Assembly (NCBI GenBank): GCA_019323655.1
Contig: JAHWGX010000091.1
Location: forward strand, 1-22,207
Source: Candidatus Woesearchaeota archaeon
GTDB lineage: Archaea > Nanobdellota > Nanobdellia > Woesearchaeales > GW2011-AR4
Direction of reading: 5' to 3'
DNA: 22,207 nt
A model generated the notes under the pieces. That model was not told the DNA's origin and made no database searches. It saw only the letters and a program-made list of their open reading frames with translations. Position 1 is the first letter of the stretch; every line of letters starts with the position of its first letter. Below, one piece after another: positions 1 to 6,239 of this stretch. A program made the translations under genes and the position numbers.

Positions 1-64
1 AAATAGAAAGATAGAAATAGTATCTTTAATTGATTTTTCTTGCATTGTGGGTTACATACATGCA

Positions 65-100
65 ATGAGGCTAATCCTATTTATAGGTTAGCCTCATTTT
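65..100 (+). terminator. Strong hairpin followed by T-run
   Basis: A 10-bp perfect inverted repeat (ATGAGGCTAA 65-74, TTAGCCTCAT 88-97) encloses a second short stem (CCTA/TAGG) and is followed by TTTT. It looks like an intrinsic terminator for a gene to the left of the window. No convincing coding end is visible in bases 1-60. The hairpin could also have a role in DNA or in mRNA 3' ends. Confidence 0.5.
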
Positions 101-144
101 CAGCTAAAAAGAATCTGCATCACGTACTTAGCATAATAGCAATC

Positions 145-153
145 TTTTTATAT
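145..153 (+). promoter_or_regulatory. TATA box of the tRNA-Val gene
   Basis: A T/A-rich box (TTTTTATAT) is centred about 28 bases before the first base of the tRNA. This is the expected spacing for an archaeal TATA box when transcription starts at or just before the tRNA 5' end. Confidence 0.5.
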
Positions 154-194
154 TCTCAATTTTTATACAGGCTTTAGGGGCCTGTAGTCTAGTG

Positions 195-209
195 TCCTTA
201 TGGCTAGAA
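195..209 (+). other. D-loop intron of tRNA-Val (15 nt)
   Basis: CTAG 189-192 pairs with CTAG 204-207 as a 4-bp central helix. Three-base bulges 193-195 (TGT) and 208-210 (AAG) flank it. Cutting each bulge between its second and third base gives an intron of 195-209 and a normal 16-nt D-arm. The inner part is only CC/GG with a TTAT loop. The outer helix is weak, so this is the least certain of the three introns. Confidence 0.65.
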
Positions 210-229
210 GCTATGACGTCGCCTCGACA

Positions 230-260
230 AAAAGCAGTCTGATAAGCCTGCTGTTTGAAC
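230..260 (+). other. Canonical 37/38 intron of tRNA-Val (31 nt)
   Basis: This is a textbook BHB. The outer helix is the anticodon stem TCGCC/GGCGG. The central helix is TCGA 224-227 with TTGA 255-258 (one G·U). The 5' bulge is CAA 228-230 and the 3' bulge is ACC 259-261. The inner helix is AGCAG/CTGCT (233-237/248-252). Cleavage after the second base of each bulge removes 230-260, which is the canonical position 37/38. Confidence 0.8.
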
Positions 261-267
261 CGGCGGA

Positions 268-294
268 ACCGGTATAATAGATTACTGGCGCTAT
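268..294 (+). other. Variable-loop (44/45) intron of tRNA-Val (27 nt)
   Basis: The central helix is GGCG 262-265 with CGCT 289-292 (one G·U). The 5' bulge is GAA 266-268 and the 3' bulge is ATG 293-295. The inner helix is CCGGT 269-273 with ACTGG 284-288 (one G·U). Cutting between the second and third bulge bases removes 268-294 and leaves a 5-nt variable loop. The central helix uses the 3' half of the anticodon stem, so this intron would have to leave before that stem forms. Confidence 0.75.
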
Positions 295-332
295 GGTCAA
301 GGGTTCAACTCCCTTCAGGCCCATTTAACGCA

Positions 333-1409
333 ATGACTTTGCTGAAAATGAAATCAGAAATTTACCGCAAGACCATTTTCACCATTATTTTCTTAGTTCT
401 GATATCAATATCCTTCCTCATCATAAAGCCTTTCCTTAATGCCGTGCTTGCTGGAATAATTCTCTCTTATGCGTTCTACCCCATCTATTTAAGAATCCAT
501 AAGAAAATTTCAAATAAGAATATTTCCTCCCTGATTGCATCTGTAATTGTTATTTTAGTGATAACCCTCCCTTTATTTTTTATGCTTAATACAATATCCC
601 AGGAAGCCTATACAACATACCTGCTTTCAAAGCAGAAGTTATCAGGCGGGCAATTTCTGGAAACTTGCGAACCAGCTGACAAGTTAGTCTGCAAAACTGT
701 GAACTTTCTTGCTGACAAAGCCAATGATCCGCAGGTAAGGTACTATATTGATACAACTATCAGAGGCGCCACAACAAGGATAACAAATAGCATTTCAGGC
801 ATATTATTCTCAATCCCTGTTTTCTTTTTGGAAGTATTCATTGTTATATTTGTCATGTTTTTTCTTTTTAGGGACGGAGAAATACTGGTTGAAAAAATTG
901 AGCGCATTCTGCCGCTAAAAGCCGCATACAGAAGGCATGTCTTCAAAAGGGTAAATGAGATGTCTTATGCAGTAATCTACGGGAGCATACTGGTTGCGAT
1001 TATACAGGGGGCTTTAGGCGGATTGGGCTTCCTGATATTTGGTTTGCCCTCACCTTTGCTTTGGGGAATAATCATGATTTTCGCTTCTTTGCTTCCTTAT
1101 CTTGGATCATCAATTGTTTGGTTTCCGGCAGCTTTAATGCTCATATTCAACGGCTATATTAATCTGGAAACCAATCTGATTATCAAAGGGGTGCTGCTTA
1201 TTATTTATGGCGTGTTTATTATAGGCTTGGCAGACAATCTGTTAAAGCCAAAAATAATAGGGGACAAAGGAGGTTTGCATCCTGTTCTTGTGCTGCTGGG
1301 GGTTGTAGGAGGTTTAAGCTTTTTCGGATTCATCGGAATAATAATAGGCCCTATAATACTGGCAATGCTTGTGACTTTTATTAAGATATATGAAGAGGAG
1401 AAGGGATAA
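333..1409 (+). CDS. AI-2E/PerM family (UPF0118) membrane transporter
   Basis: A 358-residue polytopic membrane protein of the AI-2E transporter family, whose members are proposed exporters or Na+/H+ antiporters. About seven to eight hydrophobic segments are visible: two at residues 10-50, one near 65-90, one near 155-180, and a dense C-terminal block. The C-terminal half carries the family pattern: a G-rich segment ending in LPYLGSS, then DNLLKPKIIG, then a G-rich final helix with IIIGPIILA. An upstream in-frame start would lie inside the tRNA, so the start must be ATG 333 or ATG 348. I chose 333, which lies 9 bases after the tRNA. No clear ribosome binding site decides between them. The substrate cannot be told from sequence. 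Confidence 0.85.
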   Translation: MTLLKMKSEIYRKTIFTIIFLVLISISFLIIKPFLNAVLAGIILSYAFYPIYLRIHKKISNKNISSLIASVIVILVITLPLFFMLNTISQEAYTTYLLSKQKLSGGQFLETCEPADKLVCKTVNFLADKANDPQVRYYIDTTIRGATTRITNSISGILFSIPVFFLEVFIVIFVMFFLFRDGEILVEKIERILPLKAAYRRHVFKRVNEMSYAVIYGSILVAIIQGALGGLGFLIFGLPSPLLWGIIMIFASLLPYLGSSIVWFPAALMLIFNGYINLETNLIIKGVLLIIYGVFIIGLADNLLKPKIIGDKGGLHPVLVLLGVVGGLSFFGFIGIIIGPIILAMLVTFIKIYEEEKG

Positions 1410-1579
1410 TAACTGCAATAATAAATAAATGCTGTTTATAAGTACAAGAACACTTATTTGGTAAAGAGCCCAATTCGCCACCATTAAAAAATATGTATTT
1501 AGTACATTAGTAGTTATGCGAAATTGCGAGCCAGTCTTGAAAATATTTCCAAATAACTAACAAAAGAGAAATAATATTT

Positions 1580-2041
1580 ATGATAAAAAACAAAAAATGG
1601 ATTTATGGAATTTTAGCAATTGCCTCATTAGTTCTTACCGGGATTGGTTTATTTCTGGCGAATGGGTGGGTTATAGTGCCAATCAATGAAGAAAAACATC
1701 TCGAAAAAGAAGCAGGTGTTTCTAATCCTGCCGTAGTCTATTGCAAAAATCTAGGTTACAAACTTGAAGCCGCCAACTGTATTTTTCCAGATGGAAGCAA
1801 ATGTGAAGAGTGGAGTTTCTTCAGAGGAAAATGTGGTCAACAATTTACTTTCTGTGTTAAGCAAGGATTCTCAATAAAGAACCTAATTGATAATATGGGT
1901 ACTTGGACTGCTGAATATGCTGTCTGTACTTTTGATGATGATTCTGAGTGTTTGGAGCAGGATTATTTCGAAGGTAAATGTAGTCGCTCTGAATGTAAAA
2001 AATGGAAAATGTCAGAGGGAGGATGTGTAAACTCTCAATGA
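1580..2041 (+). CDS. Membrane-anchored protein with two DUF333-like Cys repeats
   Basis: This 153-residue protein has a basic N-terminus (MIKNKKW), one hydrophobic helix at about residues 8-30, and a predicted extracytoplasmic Cys-rich part. The part repeats a DUF333-like unit twice. The first has NPAVVYCKNLGYKLE, then C, FPDGSKCEEWSFFRGKC. The second has FCVKQGF, C, FDDDSECLEQDYFEGKC. The shared order C-x-C-FxDxSxC-x-W/Y-F-x-G-K-C suggests paired disulfides. DUF333 has no firmly known activity; in bacteria it is found in small lipoproteins. The gene is single, with no close neighbour on its strand. The second repeat has a long insert and has lost the NPA motif, so it is the more degenerate copy. 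Confidence 0.75.
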   Translation: MIKNKKWIYGILAIASLVLTGIGLFLANGWVIVPINEEKHLEKEAGVSNPAVVYCKNLGYKLEAANCIFPDGSKCEEWSFFRGKCGQQFTFCVKQGFSIKNLIDNMGTWTAEYAVCTFDDDSECLEQDYFEGKCSRSECKKWKMSEGGCVNSQ

Positions 2042-2079
2042 TTTTTGTGGGTCTCACAACTCAAATAGCTTAATAATTT

Positions 2080-2113
2080 GGTCCTAAAGGACTCGCACAA
2101 CAGAGGTCCTAAA
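2080..2113. repeat. Short direct repeat GGTCCTAAA upstream of AMP phosphorylase
   Basis: The 9-mer GGTCCTAAA occurs at 2080-2088 and again at 2105-2113. The first copy also makes a small hairpin (GTCCT/AGGAC). The rest of 2042-2228 is very AT-rich with many TAAATAAAA stretches and no visible gene. The repeat could be a regulator site or chance. Confidence 0.25.
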
Positions 2114-2228
2114 TATATTATTAGCCAATAAAATAAATAAAAAATAATTTTGATTAAAAATAATGTCAAATAAAATTAACTGACAAATAAATAATAATAA
2201 AAATAACCAACCATCTTTTCTTCCAAAA

Positions 2229-3713
2229 ATGAAACTTAAGGTAAAGGACGTAGACATCGCAACCGGAGGGCCCTTAGTTGCCATTCTGAATGAAAAGGAC
2301 GCGATGAAGCTGGACATACACCATTCTGACAGGATCAAGATTAAAAAAGGCAAAAAAGTAGAGACAGTTGTTGTAGACATTGCAACCGGTCCCAAAACTG
2401 TAACAGAAGGGAGCATTGGAGCTTATGAAGAAGTTATAGGTTCCTTAAAATTGAAGAATGGGGACAAAGTCTCTATAGAGCTTACTCGCAAGCCGCTTTC
2501 TATAGACTCTATAAAAAGGAAGTTGGATGGTTACACCTTAAGCAGAAATGAGATCAATCAAATTGTATGGGACATTGTTAACAACAAGCTAAGCACTTCT
2601 GAGCTTACATACTTCGTTGCAGCATGCTACACAAATTTAATGTCCATAAAAGAGACAATAATGCTCACAAAGGCTATGGCCAAGCACGGCTATACATTAA
2701 AGCTCAACAGATACCCGGTAATTGACAAGCATTCCATAGGAGGGATACCTGGCAATAGGACCACGATGGTTTTGGTCCCAATAATAGCAGCTGCAGGTTT
2801 AACAATACCTAAAACATCCAGCAGGTCAATAACAAGCGCGGCTGGGACTGCTGATGTAATGGAAGTTCTTGCTAAAGTAACATTTCCGATAAAAAGAATG
2901 GAGCAGATTGTGACCAAAACCAATGGCTGTATTGTATGGGGCGGATCATTAAACTTAGCCCCTGCCGATGACAAAATAATAAATGTTGAAAGGACGCTTG
3001 AAATTGACGCTGAAAGCCAGCTTTTGGCTTCCATAATGGCAAAAAAATACTCTGTATCCAGCACACACATACTTATCGACATCCCCATAGGCAATGGCAC
3101 TAAGGTAAGGGCTAAGCAGGAAGCTTTAAGATTAAAAAAGGACTTTGAAGCTATAGGAAAAAAACTCAGGAAGCATGTGAAGGTAATTATTACTGACGGC
3201 TCACAGCCAATAGGCAATGGAATCGGGCCTGCTTTGGAAGCAAGGGACGTCTTATGGCTGTTGCAGCGCGATAAAAGAAGGCCCTTGGATTTGGAAAAAA
3301 AGTGCATTTCAATGGCGTGTGAAATTTTTAGGATGGTTGGAATAAATGGGCATAAAAAAAAGATCCTGGAAATCCTGAATTCAGGCAGGGCTTACAAAAA
3401 AATGAAGGAAATAATAAAAGCTCAGCAGGGAAATATTTTTGAGGCAGAAAATATAAAAACCGGAAAGTTTAGGTATACTGTGCTGTCCAGCGAAACAGGC
3501 ATAGTAAGAAAAATTGACAACAGAATAATTTCAAGGCTGGCAAGGATTGCAGGCGCTCCGGCAAACAAAAGTGCAGGGATTTACCTGTACAGCCATGCTG
3601 GGAGCAAAGTCAGGAGAGGTGATAAGCTCTTTACAATCTATTCCGAAAGCAGGCAGAAGCTGGATTTTGCTAAGGAAGCATTAAAAAAGACAAAAGCTTT
3701 TATTGTGAAATAA
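2229..3713 (+). CDS. deoA: AMP phosphorylase (archaeal DeoA family)
   Basis: This 494-residue protein is full length for archaeal AMP phosphorylase, which converts AMP (also CMP/UMP) plus phosphate to ribose-1,5-bisphosphate and free base. The product is isomerised to ribulose-1,5-bisphosphate and fixed by type III RuBisCO. An N-terminal domain of about 85 residues, typical of the archaeal type and absent from bacterial thymidine phosphorylase, precedes the core. The core has the phosphate/nucleoside-binding stretches DKHSIGGIPGNRTT (166-179) and SSRSITSAAGTADVMEVL (197-214), then IGNGIGPALEARDVL (328-342). The C-terminal domain (about 415-494) has AGAPANKSAGIYL. The isomerase and RuBisCO genes are not in this window. 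The next gene starts 15 bases downstream, so the two may be cotranscribed. Confidence 0.93.
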   Translation: MKLKVKDVDIATGGPLVAILNEKDAMKLDIHHSDRIKIKKGKKVETVVVDIATGPKTVTEGSIGAYEEVIGSLKLKNGDKVSIELTRKPLSIDSIKRKLDGYTLSRNEINQIVWDIVNNKLSTSELTYFVAACYTNLMSIKETIMLTKAMAKHGYTLKLNRYPVIDKHSIGGIPGNRTTMVLVPIIAAAGLTIPKTSSRSITSAAGTADVMEVLAKVTFPIKRMEQIVTKTNGCIVWGGSLNLAPADDKIINVERTLEIDAESQLLASIMAKKYSVSSTHILIDIPIGNGTKVRAKQEALRLKKDFEAIGKKLRKHVKVIITDGSQPIGNGIGPALEARDVLWLLQRDKRRPLDLEKKCISMACEIFRMVGINGHKKKILEILNSGRAYKKMKEIIKAQQGNIFEAENIKTGKFRYTVLSSETGIVRKIDNRIISRLARIAGAPANKSAGIYLYSHAGSKVRRGDKLFTIYSESRQKLDFAKEALKKTKAFIVK

Positions 3714-3728
3714 GGCCTAAATAAAAAA

Positions 3729-5417
3729 ATGAAAAAAAGAGGGGTATTTTTGGTATTTCCCGTAATTCTTTTGCTTACTCTGATTCCCCCCGCATATTCA
3801 ATCTATGAAGAGCTTGTTTATTCTGAAACTGTGGAGGACAAAGACGTTGTCAACATATCCGGAAGCATTTTTGAGTTTAGGATTGATCCTGCAAGCAGCA
3901 AAGTCTATGTAGAGATAGATGTTTCTGCAGTAATAGTCTCAGCATGGGAATGCAAAATAAAAGATAAGTGGGATATATGTATTGAAAATATCTCTTTCTC
4001 TTACAGGAATTACACAGCTTATTATGATGTGTACAAGGCCCTCGTAGAAGTGTATCAAATAAAATCAAATATAAACCTGACCAGCACAATGGGGCAGGAA
4101 AATCTTCTGATAGGAGAAGAGACAAATGCAGAGCTGGCTATCGGGAATAGTGCGGACATTGTTGCAGAAAATGTCACAGCCGCAGTTAATATTCCGCCTA
4201 ATCTTTTTGCGTCAGGAGTGGAAGGCTGTAAGAGGAGTTTGGGCAATATCATATTCACTGGAGAAGTTTACCCGGGTCAGATAAAAAAATGCACTTATAA
4301 TCTTAAAGCCTTGTCCGGAGGAGATTTTGAATTGGCTGCCAATGCCACCTATTTTGACGGCATAGAAAAGAAAAGCCTGACCTCAAACAAAATAAGCGGA
4401 AAGGTCTATAACTACTCATTGGAAATAGAGCCCAAATTTAATAAGAGCAGCTTTGATATAAATGAAAAATTTAACCTGACAATAAAGATTGAGAATACCA
4501 ATGATGATTATGATTTAAGCATAACCAACTTGAATATAAAAATACCTGAAGGGCTTTTATTGTTAAAGAATCCCAGGGATACAAGCGGCAATAGCAAGCT
4601 AAGAAGCTGGAGCGGCAATTTAGCTTCAAAAGAAAACAAAACCTTTTTGTTGGAGCTTCAGGGGCTTAGAACTGGAAATTACTCTGTCCTGACAAAAGCA
4701 AGCTATAAAATAGGCAAATTTTTCAGAACAGCGGAAAATAAAGCTAGTATAGAGGTTTATTGCAATTGCCCTTTTATAAGCCATGAATTTTCCCAGCAAA
4801 TTGCCGTGCCTGATCAGAGAATCTCTCTTAAAGCATTTCTAAGTAATCCAAGCCGGATCCATGATTTTAGCGATGTTAAAATCGATTATGCCACAGATAT
4901 CCCGGATATACAGGATTTTTCAGCAACATATCCCAGGATAAAACCCTACGAGAGCATAAAAATTTTTGATTCACCAATAATCACCCCCCCTATAAATGAA
5001 ATTTACCATTTCAATATAACTGCTGTTTATGAATCGCCAGCCGATCAGGTTTTCATTGTCAGGGACAATATTGTTATTAAGATTCCGGTGAAAGAAGAAG
5101 AAATTGCAGAGGAAGATGCAGAGGAAGAAATAGAAGCAGAGGCTGAGCAGCAGGAAACTGAGGAACAGGAGTCTTCAGAAGAGGTTGCTTTAGGTGCAGA
5201 AGAATCTGAAGAGGAAACTCCAGTTCAGGAGGAAGAAAATATCAGCAGTGATGAATTGCCTTCAACAACCTTGGCAGGAAATATTTGGGGGGCTATTAAA
5301 CCCTATAAGATAATTGTTTACATAATAGGCATAATTTTGGTTCTGGTAGCAGTAATTATAATCAAGCGGAAAAAGAAGGACAGAGACATGGAAAAGATAT
5401 TAGAGCAGTACATGTAA
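3729..5417 (+). CDS. Membrane-anchored surface protein with Ig-like domains
   Basis: This 562-residue protein has a signal peptide (basic MKKRG, hydrophobic core, likely cut near AYS-IYEE) and a C-terminal membrane helix (about 525-547) followed by the basic tail KRKKKDRD. Between them lies an ectodomain of beta-rich segments with many N-x-S/T sites. At least two units resemble CARDB or S-layer-associated beta-sandwich modules, for example near 95-220 and 225-345. A very acidic linker (about 455-510, almost only E, A, Q, S) precedes the membrane helix. The layout suggests a type I membrane protein displayed on the cell surface, perhaps glycosylated. I do not recognise a specific family. It lies 15 bases after the AMP phosphorylase gene, but the functions do not suggest a link. 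Confidence 0.75.
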   Translation: MKKRGVFLVFPVILLLTLIPPAYSIYEELVYSETVEDKDVVNISGSIFEFRIDPASSKVYVEIDVSAVIVSAWECKIKDKWDICIENISFSYRNYTAYYDVYKALVEVYQIKSNINLTSTMGQENLLIGEETNAELAIGNSADIVAENVTAAVNIPPNLFASGVEGCKRSLGNIIFTGEVYPGQIKKCTYNLKALSGGDFELAANATYFDGIEKKSLTSNKISGKVYNYSLEIEPKFNKSSFDINEKFNLTIKIENTNDDYDLSITNLNIKIPEGLLLLKNPRDTSGNSKLRSWSGNLASKENKTFLLELQGLRTGNYSVLTKASYKIGKFFRTAENKASIEVYCNCPFISHEFSQQIAVPDQRISLKAFLSNPSRIHDFSDVKIDYATDIPDIQDFSATYPRIKPYESIKIFDSPIITPPINEIYHFNITAVYESPADQVFIVRDNIVIKIPVKEEEIAEEDAEEEIEAEAEQQETEEQESSEEVALGAEESEEETPVQEEENISSDELPSTTLAGNIWGAIKPYKIIVYIIGIILVLVAVIIIKRKKKDRDMEKILEQYM

Positions 5418-5446
5418 AATACGAATTCTATATGCAAGTAAAAGTA

Positions 5447-5622
5447 CGCCGACGCCCGGACTTTCACCATTTCTTTTCATTGCGAAGCACGAGCCACCGA
5501 ACGAAGTGAGTGTGGCTCTCTTTCTTTGCCCATTTCTTTTGAAAAGAAATGTTTTGAACCGGGATACCCTTGCGGGAATCAGCTCTCAAGGCTGACGCAA
5601 TGCCAGGTTATGCGACGTCGGC
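5447..5622 (-). tRNA. tRNA-Ser (TGA) with a T-loop intron
   Basis: Reading the - strand from 5622, the acceptor GCCGACG pairs perfectly with CGTCGGC (5454-5448), with G5447 as discriminator, as expected for serine. The D-arm is 5613-5597. The anticodon stem TCAGC/GCTGA encloses the loop CTTGAGA with anticodon TGA (5588-5586). A long variable arm (CCC-GCAA-GGG, 5576-5567) confirms type II. The T-stem CCCGG/CCGGG is split by an intron in the loop, and joining 5553 to 5460 gives TTCAAAT. The mature length is 84 nt and no CCA is encoded. The 176-nt gene overlaps no ORF. Confidence 0.87.
5461..5552 (-). other. 92-nt T-loop (59/60) intron of tRNA-Ser
   Basis: The BHB geometry is clear on the - strand. 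The outer helix is the T-stem. The central helix is TTCA 5558-5555 with TGAA 5466-5463. The 5' bulge is AAA 5554-5552 and the 3' bulge is AGT 5462-5460. The inner helix is 11 bp, CATTTCTTTTC 5551-5541 with GAAAAGAAATG 5478-5468. One unpaired G (5467) sits opposite the 5' bulge. The intron also holds a 7-bp hairpin, GAGCCAC/GTGGCTC (5518-5512/5497-5491). AAAAGAAATGG occurs twice in the intron, so a competing local hairpin is possible. Confidence 0.8.
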
Positions 5623-5645
5623 ATAGAAAGAAAAAAGCTGTGTGT

Positions 5646-5655
5646 GATTAAATAG
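5646..5655 (-). promoter_or_regulatory. Putative TATA box of tRNA-Ser
   Basis: On the - strand CTATTTAATC lies about 28 bases before the tRNA 5' end, the usual archaeal TATA position. It is a modest match. Confidence 0.35.
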
Positions 5656-5705
5656 TTTTCGGAAACATGCTTTTGTATGTGATTTATAGCGCAGTTAAAC
5701 TTCTT

Positions 5706-5984
5706 TCATACTTCTTTATTCTTTATTCTTGTAATTATCTTAAGTATTATAAACAGAATAACCATGGTAACAAAAATTGTCCAGCCGAGAGTTAAAGCAG
5801 CCCTTGCCTGCCTAACATTTTCAGGTGTAGACACATGCTCATCCACAGTCTCTTCTTGTTCTTCAATGCTCCCCCAGTTAAATTTCTCAATCAGATAGGG
5901 CCTTAATACCAAACCCAGATAAATAAGGACTATAAAAAATCCTATAGTAATCAGAAAATGCAGTTCAAAGGATTTTTTCCCCAT
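5706..5984 (-). CDS. Small protein with two membrane segments
   Basis: This 92-residue protein starts MGKKSFELHF. It has a hydrophobic helix at about residues 9-29, an acidic, polar middle (SIEEQEETVDEH, about 39-50) and a second helix at about 63-85, ending in the basic KIITRIKNKEV. It is probably an integral membrane hairpin. I recognise no family. It is the last gene before tRNA-Ser on the same strand and lies 255 bases after deoxyhypusine synthase, separated by a structured intergenic element. The start is ATG 5984, and the ribosome binding site is weak. Confidence 0.65.
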   Translation of the reverse strand: MGKKSFELHFLITIGFFIVLIYLGLVLRPYLIEKFNWGSIEEQEETVDEHVSTPENVRQARAALTLGWTIFVTMVILFIILKIITRIKNKEV

Positions 5985-6053
5985 CTTAATGCTGCTTATT
6001 GAATTACCCCTTTAAATTTTTTTCTATAATTGCCCTCTTCTAACGCTTATATG

Positions 6054-6173
6054 GCAAAGCCAAGACCGTCACCGCCAGCATTTGCATTGACAACGATGTT
6101 TTGAGTTGTTAATGCAGGCGGTGGCGAGGCAGGGGACGCTCCCTGCGGGATGCCAAGTAGGTCTTGGCTTTGC
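6054..6173. ncRNA. Candidate structured RNA, three-way junction
   Basis: The outer stem is a perfect 14-bp inverted repeat, GCAAAGCCAAGACC (6054-6067) with GGTCTTGGCTTTGC (6160-6173). Inside it are two arms. Arm one has CACCGCC/GGCGGTG (6070-6076/6117-6123) and continues as a 12-bp helix, TGCATTGACAAC 6083-6094 with GTTGTTAATGCA 6105-6116 (one G·U), with a six-base bulge on one side. Arm two has GCAGGG/CCCTGC (6129-6134/6141-6146). It is more GC-rich than the AT-rich flanks. The strand is unknown. No T-loop is present, so it is not a tRNA. Alternatives are a non-autonomous mobile element or a complex terminator. Confidence 0.5.
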
Positions 6174-6239
6174 GTAATTTACAAAAGCTTTAGGGAGTTG
6201 GCAGATACTGCGATTCTGGCTTAGGCAGATTAAATCAGC

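Larger units (their letters stand above)
178..323 (+). tRNA. tRNA-Val (GAC) with three introns
   Basis: The acceptor stem GGGCCTG (178-184) pairs perfectly with CAGGCCC (316-322), and A323 is the discriminator. The T-arm is AAGGG-TTCAACT-CCCTT (299-315). The gene is 146 nt, twice the normal size. Removing 195-209, 230-260 and 268-294 leaves exactly 73 nt: D-arm 187-194 + 210-217, anticodon stem TCGCC/GGCGG, loop TCGACAC, 5-nt variable loop AGGTC. The anticodon is GAC (226-228), and A73 also suits valine. Position 33 is C rather than the near-universal U, which is odd. No CCA is encoded. Intron boundaries come from BHB geometry and tRNA architecture, not from RNA data. Confidence 0.85.

Noticed and set aside
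255..332. In-frame extension of the AI-2E transporter ORF into the tRNA gene
   Set aside because: These bases lie inside tRNA-Val(GAC), including its second and third introns and T-arm; the residues they would encode do not resemble the family N-terminus. ATG 333 or 348 is the real start.
2690..3307. 205-residue antisense ORF within AMP phosphorylase
   Set aside because: It lies opposite highly conserved DeoA motifs, lacks its own start signals and shows no recognisable domain.
5531..5551. Hairpin CATTTCTTTT/AAAAGAAATG taken as a terminator for the surface-protein gene
   Set aside because: It lies inside the tRNA-Ser intron on the other strand and is explained by the two copies of the intron's inner-helix strand; no T-run follows.
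6054..6173. Element considered as a transposon-like MITE
   Set aside because: The 14-bp ends fit, but no target-site duplication is seen at either side and there is no second full copy in the window; kept as RNA candidate.
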